Notes under the pieces: model-generated
What the model saw: the letters and a program-made list of their open reading frames with translations, nothing else
Databases searched by the model: none
What the model was told of the DNA's origin: nothing
NCBI GenBank assembly: GCA_016839865.1
Contig: JAEOTN010000278.1
Location: forward strand, 1 to 9,790
Length of the DNA: 9,790 nucleotides
Direction: 5' to 3'
DNA from: Promethearchaeota archaeon
Lineage (GTDB): Archaea > Asgardarchaeota > Lokiarchaeia > Sigynarchaeales > MK-D1
Translations under genes and position numbers: made by a program
Part shown: positions 1-7,029 of the stretch, one piece after another
Numbering within the stretch: the stretch's first letter is position 1
Layout: every line of letters begins with the position of its first letter

Positions 1-236
1 AAAATTAGAAATTCGTCTGATACTTCATATTTCATGGAATAAAATCCATGTACAGTTAGTCCTAATACTAGTCCCAGGAGTAGCATTAAAGCTCCCATTA
101 ATCCGATAAACCAAGGATCGCTAAAGACTCCCAATAATGCTAATGGGACACAAAAAATCAGAAGCGTTCCAACTAGAAAGCCAATGGACCAAATTCCTCC
201 ATTGGATTTCTTTGGTAAGAAATTAGTTGTAGACAT
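1..236 (-). CDS. Partial small membrane protein, possibly PH-domain-like (3' end beyond window)
   Basis: An open frame of 78 codons starts at ATG 236-234 on the minus strand and runs off the left edge without a stop. The N-terminus is short and polar (MSTTNFLPKKSNGG). Two hydrophobic segments follow, at about residues 16-38 and 42-64, separated by a short SDPW turn. The visible part ends in YSMKYEVSDEFLI. Two membrane helices followed by a beta-strand-like 'Y-x-V-x-D-x-x-L-I' start is typical of small bacterial/archaeal membrane PH-domain proteins, but the diagnostic part is outside the window, so that name is only a suggestion. A TATA-like element about 28 bases upstream of the ATG supports this start and a leaderless mRNA. 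The gene is divergent from pepD, 109 bases apart. I am fairly sure it is a real membrane protein gene and unsure of the family. Confidence 0.68.
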   Translation of the reverse strand, partial: MSTTNFLPKKSNGGIWSIGFLVGTLLIFCVPLALLGVFSDPWFIGLMGALMLLLGLVLGLTVHGFYSMKYEVSDEFLI

Positions 237-255
237 ATGTTCATTCAAAGACTGT

Positions 256-270
256 CATGATAAATTTATG
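256..270 (-). promoter_or_regulatory. Archaeal TATA-like promoter of the left-edge gene
   Basis: On the minus strand the sequence reads CATAAATTTATCATG. Its AT core is centred about 28 bases before the ATG at 236. That is the usual archaeal distance from TATA to transcription start, so the message would be leaderless or nearly so. No purine-rich Shine-Dalgarno stretch lies immediately before the ATG, which fits. Confidence 0.45.
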
Positions 271-311
271 AAGGGAGGTTTTTGAAACTAGGGAAATTCG
301 ATTTGAATCGC

Positions 312-323
312 GAATTTTTTATG
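312..323 (+). promoter_or_regulatory. BRE/TATA promoter of pepD, probably leaderless
   Basis: The element GAATTTTTTATG (BRE-like GAA followed by TTTTTTAT) is centred about 27-28 bases before the pepD ATG at 346. Transcription would therefore start at or very near the ATG. The only purines nearby (AGGA, 341-344) are too close to the start to work as a Shine-Dalgarno site, which also favours a leaderless message. Confidence 0.5.
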
Positions 324-345
324 AAACGTGTATCTATGTTAGGAT

Positions 346-1851
346 ATGGTACTTGAGCACCTTGAGCCATCCCACGTATGGAAAATTTTTGAGGATGTTT
401 TAGCTGCAACACCTAGATCTTCAAAGAAAGAAGAGAAAATTCGTAAAGCAATTAAAAAATGGATTTCAACAAAAAAAAAGAAAGGATTTAATCTCACACT
501 AACAGAAGATGCAATTGGAAATATATGTGTCAAAAGTCCTGCTACTCCTGGTATGGAGAAGATTCCTCCTATCATTCTACAAGCACATATAGATATGGTG
601 TGTGAAACAGATAAAAAGGGAGGATTTGATTTTGATAAAAATCCGATTTCTGTTCGAATTCAAGATAATAATGAGTGGGTGGATGCGGATGGAACAACTT
701 TAGGTGCAGATAATGGTATTGGTGTCGCACTTAGTCTTGGATTATTAGTTGATAAGGATGTTAAACATGGACCTCTTGAAGTGTTATTAACTGTAGATGA
801 AGAAACGGGTTTGACGGGTGCTTTCGAACTTGATATTTCAATACATAAGCTCAAAGGAAAACATCTGATAAATGTAGACTCAGAAGAAGTTGGAGCAATA
901 ACTATAGGATCTTCTGGGGGAGGAGATTCGCATTTCACTAGAAAGCTGCGTCGAACAAAACCAAAACCTGACGTTGATAAGGTATTTTTCGAGTTAGAGA
1001 TTACCGGATTAAGAGGAGGGCATTCTGGGGGGGATATTCATCTAAATCGTGGCAGTGCCCATAAAATAGTTGCAAAAGTCTTTACTGAAATGCTCGAACA
1101 GGTGAAAATCAATTTGTGTTCGTGGAATGGAGGATCAAAACATAATGCAATTTCACGAGAAAGTATCATTGTATTTGCAGTAAACTCAAATGACACAAAG
1201 ATTGTAGAAAAAATTCTCAATGATCAGAAAGTAAATCTGAAAAATTACTTTAGCACAATTGCGTATCGGAATCAAGAAGCAATTGAACCGAATTTTGAAA
1301 TGAAGTGGAAAAAAGTGAAGATGGCTCCATATATTTCATATTCCATCACCGAGGATATCATAGCTACTGCAAATATCGTACACAATGGAGTCATTGAGCG
1401 TTCACCTTCAATGAAAAAATTGACTCAAACTTCTAATAACTTTGCAATTGTAAAAACGACAGAGAACTCTATGGAGTTTGTTTTTTCGACACGAAGTAGT
1501 GTAGATTCGGATCTTAAGAATTATCGATCTGCATTAAAAAGCATTGGGAAATATGGAGGATGGAAGGTAGAACTAGAACCCTCATATCCAGGATGGATTC
1601 CTGACCCAACTGGCAAATTCCTTCAATTCATAAAGAAACAATACGAGCAACTTTTAGAAGAAGAAGTAAAACTTAAAGCTGTACATGGTGGATTGGAGAC
1701 AGGTCTTATTGGTGCAATGATTCCCGGCATCCAAATGGTCTCGATTGGGCCAAGAATCAAGAATGCTCATACTCCTGATGAAAAATTGAATATTGAAGAT
1801 GTTGGAGTTCTTTACGAGTTATTAAAGAGAATTTTGAAGAATTTCAAATGA
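346..1851 (+). CDS. pepD: PepD-type aminoacyl-histidine dipeptidase (M20 family, cytosol non-specific dipeptidase)
   Basis: A 501-residue zinc dipeptidase, about the length of bacterial PepD (roughly 480-500). The family cleaves a broad range of dipeptides, including Xaa-His such as carnosine, in the cytoplasm. The active-site set can be read off by position. H81 and D83 are in QAHIDMV (zinc ligand and the Asp that orients it). D122 in GADNG bridges the metals. E152 and E153 in VDEETG are the general base and a ligand. D178 in NVDSEE and H475 in KNAHTPDE are ligands. The lid-domain motif GLRGGHSGGDIH (221-232, H226) and the HGGLETG motif (447-453) are also intact. No signal peptide is present. 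The ATG at 346 is preceded in frame by TAG at 340-342, one codon upstream, so no earlier start is available in this frame. The N-terminus aligns with known PepD starts (xPxxVWxIFE). The gene probably has its own leaderless promoter. Its stop overlaps the convergent acetyltransferase gene by 8 bases. PepD is mainly bacterial, so horizontal acquisition by an archaeal ancestor is plausible. Family assignment is secure; the exact substrate is not. Confidence 0.95.
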   Translation: MVLEHLEPSHVWKIFEDVLAATPRSSKKEEKIRKAIKKWISTKKKKGFNLTLTEDAIGNICVKSPATPGMEKIPPIILQAHIDMVCETDKKGGFDFDKNPISVRIQDNNEWVDADGTTLGADNGIGVALSLGLLVDKDVKHGPLEVLLTVDEETGLTGAFELDISIHKLKGKHLINVDSEEVGAITIGSSGGGDSHFTRKLRRTKPKPDVDKVFFELEITGLRGGHSGGDIHLNRGSAHKIVAKVFTEMLEQVKINLCSWNGGSKHNAISRESIIVFAVNSNDTKIVEKILNDQKVNLKNYFSTIAYRNQEAIEPNFEMKWKKVKMAPYISYSITEDIIATANIVHNGVIERSPSMKKLTQTSNNFAIVKTTENSMEFVFSTRSSVDSDLKNYRSALKSIGKYGGWKVELEPSYPGWIPDPTGKFLQFIKKQYEQLLEEEVKLKAVHGGLETGLIGAMIPGIQMVSIGPRIKNAHTPDEKLNIEDVGVLYELLKRILKNFK

Positions 1852-2299
1852 GATTTCGAGTATAAGCATCCTCGTCAGGAATAAATGACATGAGCATTAA
1901 ATCATCTCTATGATGCCAACCGAGTTTATTATAAAATTCTTGAACCTTTTTATTTCGTTTTTCAATCAAAACATGAATCTTTAAGATACCGATATGTTTG
2001 TATACTTCATGTAACTCCATCATTAGCCGTTTTCCATATCCATTAGAACGATATTGAGGATCTACTGCTAGATGATACACATATCCACGAAATCCATCAT
2101 GCATCCCCATAACACAGGCAATTACTTTATTCTTGATCAATCCAACTAAAAATGTTTCAGGATTTCGTTTTGCAACCCTAACGATACGTTCTTTTGTATC
2201 AGAGGAACCCATGGTTAAATTTCCTAATTTCCAAAGTTCGAACACTTGATCATACATCTCAATTGAAAATTTCTTTATTATAAATTCCTGAGAGCTCAT
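1844..2299 (-). CDS. GNAT-family N-acetyltransferase, YpeA-like
   Basis: With the ATG at 2299-2297 this is 151 residues, a single GNAT domain that transfers an acetyl group from acetyl-CoA to an amine. The acetyl-CoA-binding motif A is LAVDPQYRSNGYGKRLM (77-93), with the R84-x-x-G87-x-G89 signature. The conserved FYNKLGW (122-128) is the usual strand/helix near the acceptor site. The stretches MHDGFRGYVYHLAVDP (66-81) and the IPDEDAY end (140-146) resemble bacterial YpeA. The acceptor is unknown and could be a small molecule or a protein N-terminus. The frame can be extended ten codons to a TTG at 2329. I prefer the ATG because the TATA-like element at 2336-2349 lies only 13 bases from the TTG, too close for that codon to be on the mRNA, and because the extension (NRILSYLSQ) precedes where the GNAT fold should start. 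The gene converges on pepD with an 8-base overlap. Confidence 0.88.
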   Translation of the reverse strand: MSSQEFIIKKFSIEMYDQVFELWKLGNLTMGSSDTKERIVRVAKRNPETFLVGLIKNKVIACVMGMHDGFRGYVYHLAVDPQYRSNGYGKRLMMELHEVYKHIGILKIHVLIEKRNKKVQEFYNKLGWHHRDDLMLMSFIPDEDAYTRNLI

Positions 2300-2335
2300 T
2301 TGAGAGAGATATGACAGTATTCTATTCAAAATTAT

Positions 2336-2349
2336 GGGTAAAAATAGAG
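2336..2349 (-). promoter_or_regulatory. TATA-like promoter of the GNAT gene
   Basis: The minus strand reads CTCTATTTTTACCC, centred about 43 bases before the ATG at 2299. This predicts a leader of about 17 bases and places the alternative TTG start (2329) upstream of the predicted transcription start. The match is moderate and the BRE is weak. Confidence 0.35.
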
Positions 2350-2350
2350 A

Positions 2351-3073
2351 TTACCAAATCCCGGGAATTAGACGAAATCTGGTTTTTTGGACGTATTCAG
2401 GGTAACCGACAAGTTCTGTGTGAAGCATTCTGTCTTCAAATACCGTTCGGGTAATTAATAAAGCCGCTGAAAGTACTGCAGGTATTAATGCAAAGTAAGA
2501 ACCCATTAAAAATGGAGTGCATAGAATAAGTACAATAAATGCACTATACATAGGATGACGCACAACACGATAAGGTCCTGTTGTAATGACTTTATGTTCT
2601 CCTTCTTTTTGGATTTCAACTACTCTTGCTAAGTAAGTATTATGTTTCATCACAAAGAAGATGATCAGCAGAGAAAGTGCGACTCCAACCACACCAATTA
2701 ATTCTACCCACCATCTGATATTCGTCCAAGATAGGGTTGTAGAGGTATTTGGAGACCATCCAAATTGAAAATCAAATCCAGGTAAGATCCATATAAGTGG
2801 CATTGTGATAAATAGGCCATACATGATGTATCTATCCCATTTTTGTGATGGTAGTTTGTAGGTCATTCTTTTTTTTAGCAACTCCACATCATTTTTTAGC
2901 AAATATGAGGTAACTCCTATCATATATATTAAGAATAAGCCAATCCAAACCCATCCTTCAGCCCATCTAATTGTCCAGGCAGGAAGAAATATGATAGGTA
3001 TCTGAATGAGTATCCCAAAAATGAATTTCAGAACAAATCCGACTTTTTCTTTGAAGCCTTGTTTTTCTTTCAT
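2351..3073 (-). CDS. Isoprenylcysteine carboxyl methyltransferase (ICMT/PEMT)-family membrane methyltransferase
   Basis: A 240-residue polytopic protein starting at ATG 3073-3071. About six hydrophobic segments are visible (roughly 11-34, 41-59, 82-99, 121-143, 175-190 and 192-209). The signature of the ICMT/PEMT superfamily follows: TTGPYRVVRHPMYSA (164-178), containing the RHPxY motif that binds S-adenosylmethionine. It is followed by FEDRMLHTELVGYPEYVQK (212-230), the acidic ExxL...YxxY C-terminal motif. Members methylate membrane-embedded substrates such as prenylcysteine carboxylates, lipid headgroups or quinone-like compounds. The superfamily call is firm but the substrate cannot be read from sequence. 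The open frame continues upstream to 3286, but that extension is not hydrophobic in the family pattern and would overlap the start of the divergent acyltransferase copy 1. The internal ATG at 3073 lies about 28 bases from a TATA-like element, giving a near-leaderless message. There are 85 bases between the two divergent starts. The GNAT gene follows 51 bases downstream with its own promoter. Confidence 0.86.
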   Translation of the reverse strand: MKEKQGFKEKVGFVLKFIFGILIQIPIIFLPAWTIRWAEGWVWIGLFLIYMIGVTSYLLKNDVELLKKRMTYKLPSQKWDRYIMYGLFITMPLIWILPGFDFQFGWSPNTSTTLSWTNIRWWVELIGVVGVALSLLIIFFVMKHNTYLARVVEIQKEGEHKVITTGPYRVVRHPMYSAFIVLILCTPFLMGSYFALIPAVLSAALLITRTVFEDRMLHTELVGYPEYVQKTRFRLIPGIW

Positions 3074-3090
3074 ACAAATTAATGCAAACT

Positions 3091-3110
3091 CGAACCTTTT
3101 TATATTAATT
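3091..3110 (+). promoter_or_regulatory. BRE/TATA promoter of acyltransferase copy 1, possibly bidirectional
   Basis: CGAACCTTTTTATATTAATT holds a BRE-like GAACC and a TATA box (TTTTTATATT). Transcription is predicted to start near 3127, leaving a leader of about 30 bases that includes GGAG (3146-3149), nine bases before the ATG at 3159. Read on the minus strand, the same AT core (TTAATATAAAA) is about 28 bases before the ATG of the methyltransferase at 3073 and could drive it too. The plus direction has the better BRE. Confidence 0.6.
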
Positions 3111-3114
3111 GATA

Positions 3115-3130
3115 GAATATAGGGATATTC
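3115..3130. promoter_or_regulatory. Inverted repeat GAATAT-N4-ATATTC over the predicted start of copy 1
   Basis: A perfect 6-base inverted repeat with a 4-base AGGG spacer lies directly downstream of the TATA box, over the predicted transcription start. It begins 23 bases after the GAACC element. A related palindrome sits at the same offset before copy 3. That arrangement fits a repressor operator, though an AT-rich chance match is possible. Confidence 0.35.
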
Positions 3131-3158
3131 AATTTGTAAGAGATCGGAGTTTAAGAAA

Positions 3159-4976
3159 ATGAAACGATATGCTTCAATAGATTTTATGCGTGGAATAGCC
3201 ATTTTGATGATGATAATTCTCCACACAATAAGTAGTGTTCTGGATGTTGATAATTTAGTAGGAAGAATTAACGAAGTTCCTTTCATTAATATAATCGCGT
3301 TGGTAGTTTTACCTTTCCTTGGCGGATTAGCAGGATTATTTTTGTTTGTATCAGCAATTGCTAATATGATCAGTATGCAAAAACAATTGATGAAAGGTAG
3401 ATCAGCCGGAAAGCTTGCATTGAGACAAGTAATAACTGGTATAATTATTTATATTTTTGCAGCTTTAACAGAAAGCACCATTGGGTATTGGGGTGCATTT
3501 GGACAAGTTGTAAGACAGCTTGATGGTCCGTTATCTTGGAATTGGGATGTAGTCTTCACAAGATGGGGAACATTTGAAGCAATTCACACTATCGCATGGT
3601 GTGTAATTATTAATGGAGCTATTCATGGACTGCTCTCAATAAATGGTGGATGGAAAAAACCAAAAAGACAGATGTTAATTTATGCAATACTTGCTGTTGT
3701 TGTAGTTGTAGCTACGAAATTTGTGTGGACTGGGATTGCTAATTTTTACCCGGGATTCCCGTGGGGGACAATTACTGGGAAAAATTGGGTTGAATATGAC
3801 ATATTTCAACCACACCTATTTCAAAATAGCTTTATTGAAGTGGTGAAAGGATGGTTTTTTGGATTACTTTCCGCCCCAATGGAACCTCTGTTTCCTTATT
3901 TAGCAATCAGTTTTCTCGGTAGCATAATTGGTATTGCACTAGCTCAACCCAAGAAAGCAATTTTCAAGGGATTCACAAAAATAGTGTTAACTGTATCCAC
4001 ATTAATGTTTCTCATCGGTGCAGTATTCATCATTATGATGATCATTCCAGTTATTGGTTCTGATTTCGAGGGTGCAGCCACCTTATATCAGCACATTCCC
4101 TATCATCGTCATTGGTTCCCGGATAATCCAAGATTTGGTAGTTATGTCACTGAATGGTCTTGGTTATGGCAGTTTCTTGCTGTGAATGGTTGGGGTATGA
4201 TGGCTACAATAGCCATAATATACTTCGTCGAGTTTAGGGGTAAAGGCAAGAAATTTGCAGATAAAACAAAATTTGTTCGTCGTTTTGGATTTACTGCATT
4301 TTCAAATTATAATCAACAATACATATTTCCATTTGTGAATTTCTGGGCACCTCCAATATTTTTTGGATCAGGAGCAATAGCTTCATGGCTTAATTATGTA
4401 ACCAATTCGGGATTAACAGTGCGTTGGTTAAATTTAAGTACTGGATGGTGGCAAAGCGGTCTTGGACCTTATGATAAAACCCTATGGTTTGGAACATTAT
4501 TCCAACTGGGTATAGTCTTACTTATCTACCATACAGTTATGCTTATATGGGAAAGAGTAAATTACAGAGGATCTCTGGAATGGTTTATGGCGACAATTGG
4601 TTACTATATTGTTCCTGTAAAGAAACCAGAATCCCTCCAGATGAAAAAATGGTACCAAAAAGGTGACTTACCTGTGGAAGAGGGATTTTACAATGCAGAG
4701 TGGTTGAATGTAAATGAAGAAACAGAGGAATACCATCGTGATAAGCGTGATTCACGTATTGTGTTGTATTTCGCACTTGCTAGTTTCTTGATGCCATTAT
4801 TTATACCGTTTACAGTGGGATTATTATTTGTAACTCTTCGCACAATAAAGAAGGAAGGCAAAAACAAAAAGAATAGAGCTGCACTGATTTTGTGTATTAT
4901 CGGGACAGTTTTAACCATACTATTCTCTTTAGCATTATTGATATTCAGTCCAAGTACCTTTGGGATAGCTCTCTAA
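3159..4976 (+). CDS. Polytopic membrane acyltransferase (AT3/DUF418-like) with DUF4190-like tail, copy 1
   Basis: A 605-residue protein with about 11-12 membrane segments and no signal peptide. Segment 1 carries DFMRGIAILMMIILH (8-22), where R11 and H22 form the R-X10-H motif of acyltransferase-3 enzymes, which pass acyl groups across the membrane to sugars or lipids. H143 in EAIHT is conserved in all three copies. The second half is DUF418/YeiB-like: FTAFSNYNQQY (378-388), then a helix pair, then WERVNYRGSLEWF (464-476), matching the family's 'TNYxxQ' and 'GPLEW' motifs. A hydrophilic linker (about 487-533) leads to two helices (about 534-560 and 574-596) around RTIKKEGKNKKN, like DUF4190. 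Positive residues at 79-90, 165-170, 264-274 and 359-375 place those loops inside, so loops near 195-225 and 403-441 face outside. The substrate is unknown. A DUF1624/HGSNAT-type enzyme is the main alternative. The start is set by GGAG at 3146-3149. Confidence 0.85.
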   Translation: MKRYASIDFMRGIAILMMIILHTISSVLDVDNLVGRINEVPFINIIALVVLPFLGGLAGLFLFVSAIANMISMQKQLMKGRSAGKLALRQVITGIIIYIFAALTESTIGYWGAFGQVVRQLDGPLSWNWDVVFTRWGTFEAIHTIAWCVIINGAIHGLLSINGGWKKPKRQMLIYAILAVVVVVATKFVWTGIANFYPGFPWGTITGKNWVEYDIFQPHLFQNSFIEVVKGWFFGLLSAPMEPLFPYLAISFLGSIIGIALAQPKKAIFKGFTKIVLTVSTLMFLIGAVFIIMMIIPVIGSDFEGAATLYQHIPYHRHWFPDNPRFGSYVTEWSWLWQFLAVNGWGMMATIAIIYFVEFRGKGKKFADKTKFVRRFGFTAFSNYNQQYIFPFVNFWAPPIFFGSGAIASWLNYVTNSGLTVRWLNLSTGWWQSGLGPYDKTLWFGTLFQLGIVLLIYHTVMLIWERVNYRGSLEWFMATIGYYIVPVKKPESLQMKKWYQKGDLPVEEGFYNAEWLNVNEETEEYHRDKRDSRIVLYFALASFLMPLFIPFTVGLLFVTLRTIKKEGKNKKNRAALILCIIGTVLTILFSLALLIFSPSTFGIAL

Positions 4977-4985
4977 TTTTTTTTT
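4977..4985 (+). terminator. T-run terminator after copy 1
   Basis: Nine Ts immediately follow the TAA stop, with no hairpin before them, followed by AACTTTATTTG. Archaeal RNA polymerase commonly terminates at such runs, and the next gene has its own promoter. Confidence 0.5.
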
Positions 4986-5002
4986 AACTTTATTTGTAAG
5001 TT

Positions 5003-5015
5003 GAACCTTTATATT
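5003..5015 (+). promoter_or_regulatory. BRE/TATA promoter and ribosome binding site of copy 2
   Basis: GAACCTTTATATT repeats the promoter design of the other two copies with a slightly shorter T-run. Transcription is predicted near 5037, giving a leader of about 30 bases. GGAG (5056-5059) lies eight bases before the ATG at 5068. Only a half site, GAATAC (5041-5046), is present where copies 1 and 3 have an inverted repeat, and it is shifted about 15 bases further from the TATA box. Confidence 0.6.
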
Positions 5016-5067
5016 CTCGATAGTCTAAGTAGTTGTAATTGAATACTGAAAAACTGGAGTTATTAAA

Positions 5068-6780
5068 ATGAAAAGATTTTCAAGTTTAGATTTTATGCGC
5101 GGGATCGCTATATTGCTGATGATAATTTTGCATTCGATCAGCGATTATCTCGACGTGGATGGACTTATAGGGCAAATAAACACCATCCCGTTTATCAACG
5201 TGATTGCGTTAGTCGTATTACCCTTCCTTGGAGGATTAGCAGGATTATTTTTACTTGTATCCGCAATATCCAATATGATCAGCATGCAAAAGCAATTGAT
5301 GAAAGGTAGATCTCCGGGAATGCTTGCTTTAAGACAAGTAATCACCGGTATAATAATATATATTTTTGCTGCTTTATCAGAAAGCACAATTGGATATTAT
5401 GGTTCAATTATGGGTATGGCAAGACATTTAGACCTACCATTGATAATTAATTGGGACATTACTTGGACCAGATGGGGAAATTTTGAAGCAATTCACACAA
5501 TTGCGTGGTGTGTGATCATAAATGGAGCAATTCATGGACTGATTTCTATCGGGGGTCTTTGGAAAAAACCAAAAATTCAAATGGCAATTTATGCGGTTCT
5601 TGCAGTTGGAGTTCTTGTAGCAACAAAATTCGTTTGGGTAGGAATTTCAAATGCCTACGAGGGTTTCCCATGGGGAACAACATTTTGGGGAAATTCTCAA
5701 TACCAACCTCATATAATTGAAGATTCATTTTTAGCTGTTGTTAAAGGGTGGTTTTATGGATTATGGGCTGCACCCATGGAGCCATTATTTCCTTACCTCA
5801 CAGTAAGTTTTATTGGTAGCATAGTAGGAATTGCATGTGCACAACCAGATAAGGCAATTTTCAAAGGATTTATGAAAATAATGTTGTTAATTGCGGTTGG
5901 AATGTTCTTAGTAGGAGCAGTCGGTATAATCATCATGATAGTGGATATAATTCCAGTTAGCTTCGATGATGCAACAGGAATCTACCGATTAATCTCATTC
6001 CACAGAGATTGGTTCCCAGACCACCCAGTTTATGGAGATTATCTTGGTTACTTTGATTGGATCTTCCAATTTTTCTCAGTGACAGGATGGGGTTTGATGG
6101 CTACACTTTCCATGTTATATGTAGTAGAATTTCGAGGAAAAGGAAAGAAATTTGCGGATAAGACTAGGTTCGTCCGTCGATTTGGATTCACAGCTTTTAC
6201 GAATTATAATATGCAATATATCTATCCATTTGTGGCGTTTGTTATACCACAAGTATTCTTTGGGCTTGGACCATATGGAAAAACGGGTTGGTTCGGTATT
6301 TTCTTCCAAATCGCTATAACTCTCTCTCTTTATACTCTGATTATGAAAATGTGGGAGAAAGTGAACTACCGAGGTTCATTGGAATGGTTTATGGGAATGA
6401 CAGGATATTATCTTGTACCCATAAAGAAACCAGAATCATTAAAAGTAAAGCCTTGGTATGCAAAAGGAGATTTAGATCCTGAAAACGCGTTTTATAACGC
6501 AGAATGGGTAAATATCGTGGAGGAAACAGAAGAATATCATCGTTCTAAGCGAGATTCTCGGATTGTGTTAATTTTTGCCATCGCTGCATTTTGTGTTCCA
6601 CTCTTCATTCCATTTACAGTTGGATGGTTATTTGTAGCAATAAAAGCAAGAAAAACAGAGGGCAAAAACAGACAAAATACAACGGCACTGATTTTGTGCA
6701 TTATTGGAACAGTTTTAACAGTGCTTTTCTCAGTAGCTATGTTTGTTTTTAGTCCAAGTACATTTGGAATTTATTTATAA
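5068..6780 (+). CDS. Polytopic membrane acyltransferase (AT3/DUF418-like) with DUF4190-like tail, copy 2 (short-loop form)
   Basis: A 570-residue paralogue of its neighbours. The first 110 residues align with copies 1 and 3 without gaps, differing from copy 1 at about 18 positions and from copy 3 at about 17. It keeps the AT3-type R11-X10-H22 motif, H143, the DUF418-like FTAFTNYNMQY (375-385) and WEKVNYRGSLEWF (429-441), and the linker (about 453-499) ending in EETEEYHRSKRDSR. It also keeps the DUF4190-like helix pair (about 500-524 and 539-562) around KARKTEGKNRQN. It is 35 residues shorter than copy 1, almost entirely because the exterior loop after FFG is reduced to LGPYGKT (400-406); the GWWQSGLG element of the other copies is missing. 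The reading frame is intact and the catalytic candidates remain, so this looks like a specificity variant and not decay. It has its own promoter and terminator and is not obligately co-transcribed. Substrate unknown. Confidence 0.85.
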   Translation: MKRFSSLDFMRGIAILLMIILHSISDYLDVDGLIGQINTIPFINVIALVVLPFLGGLAGLFLLVSAISNMISMQKQLMKGRSPGMLALRQVITGIIIYIFAALSESTIGYYGSIMGMARHLDLPLIINWDITWTRWGNFEAIHTIAWCVIINGAIHGLISIGGLWKKPKIQMAIYAVLAVGVLVATKFVWVGISNAYEGFPWGTTFWGNSQYQPHIIEDSFLAVVKGWFYGLWAAPMEPLFPYLTVSFIGSIVGIACAQPDKAIFKGFMKIMLLIAVGMFLVGAVGIIIMIVDIIPVSFDDATGIYRLISFHRDWFPDHPVYGDYLGYFDWIFQFFSVTGWGLMATLSMLYVVEFRGKGKKFADKTRFVRRFGFTAFTNYNMQYIYPFVAFVIPQVFFGLGPYGKTGWFGIFFQIAITLSLYTLIMKMWEKVNYRGSLEWFMGMTGYYLVPIKKPESLKVKPWYAKGDLDPENAFYNAEWVNIVEETEEYHRSKRDSRIVLIFAIAAFCVPLFIPFTVGWLFVAIKARKTEGKNRQNTTALILCIIGTVLTVLFSVAMFVFSPSTFGIYL

Positions 6781-6782
6781 TA

Positions 6783-6794
6783 TTTTTCTTTTTT
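6783..6794 (+). terminator. T-rich terminator after copy 2
   Basis: TTTTTCTTTTTT starts three bases after the TAA stop, the same T-rich ending seen after copies 1 and 3. No hairpin precedes it. Confidence 0.45.
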
Positions 6795-6844
6795 ATGTAA
6801 ATACCAGCGAACCTAAAGACGTTCCCTTTTCTCTACTCCCATAG

Positions 6845-6944
6845 TTCTATTCACTATTCACATCTTAGAAGCAACCATATACACCTATTCATCCATTCCA
6901 ACTAGAATGTTTACCCGCTTATCGTTCGTAGGTAGTGAATAGAA
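6845..6944. repeat. 12-base inverted repeat in the gap before copy 3
   Basis: TTCTATTCACTA (6845-6856) is the exact reverse complement of TAGTGAATAGAA (6933-6944), with 76 bases between the arms. The left arm overlaps a tandem 7-base repeat TATTCAC (6848-6854 and 6855-6861). The enclosed sequence has no open frame or RNA gene that I recognise. It could be a remnant of a small inverted-repeat element, a structured transcript or a protein-binding region. The gap here is 290 bases, against 91 between copies 1 and 2. Confidence 0.45.
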
Positions 6945-6949
6945 TACCT

Positions 6950-7000
6950 TCAACATCATTGGATGGACCTAATGGTCGTCTATTTGTCCGAAGATGTTGA
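6950..7000. repeat. 8-base inverted repeat just upstream of the copy 3 promoter
   Basis: TCAACATC (6950-6957) pairs exactly with GATGTTGA (6993-7000), with a small inner GACC-TAAT-GGTC hairpin (6966-6977). It ends seven bases before the BRE of copy 3, a position where an activator or repressor could bind. Function unknown. Confidence 0.3.
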
Positions 7001-7006
7001 CTAAAT

Positions 7007-7020
7007 GAACCTTTTTATAC
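7007..7020 (+). promoter_or_regulatory. BRE/TATA promoter and ribosome binding site of copy 3
   Basis: GAACCTTTTTATAC is nearly identical to the promoter core of copy 1. Transcription is predicted near 7041, giving a leader of about 30 bases. GGAG (7059-7062) lies eight bases before the ATG at 7071. Confidence 0.62.
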
Positions 7021-7029
7021 TTGAATTCA

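Noticed and set aside
2300..2329. Ten-codon TTG-initiated extension of the GNAT gene.
   Set aside because: It starts only 13 bases from the likely TATA core and adds nothing to the GNAT fold. The ATG at 2299 fits better.
3074..3286. N-terminal extension of the methyltransferase open frame (71 further codons).
   Set aside because: It overlaps the start of acyltransferase copy 1 by 128 bases, lacks family similarity, and the ATG at 3073 has a well-placed TATA element.
4484..4666. Small open frames inside and opposite the acyltransferase and pepD genes (for example 5505-5720 +, 6288-6482 + and 339-575 -).
   Set aside because: They lie wholly within strongly supported coding sequence in other frames, have low-complexity or implausible composition, and have no promoter or ribosome site of their own.
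6809..6824. GAAC-N8-GTTC short inverted repeat after copy 2.
   Set aside because: A 4-base stem with an 8-base loop is expected by chance, and it does not adjoin the T-run in terminator order.
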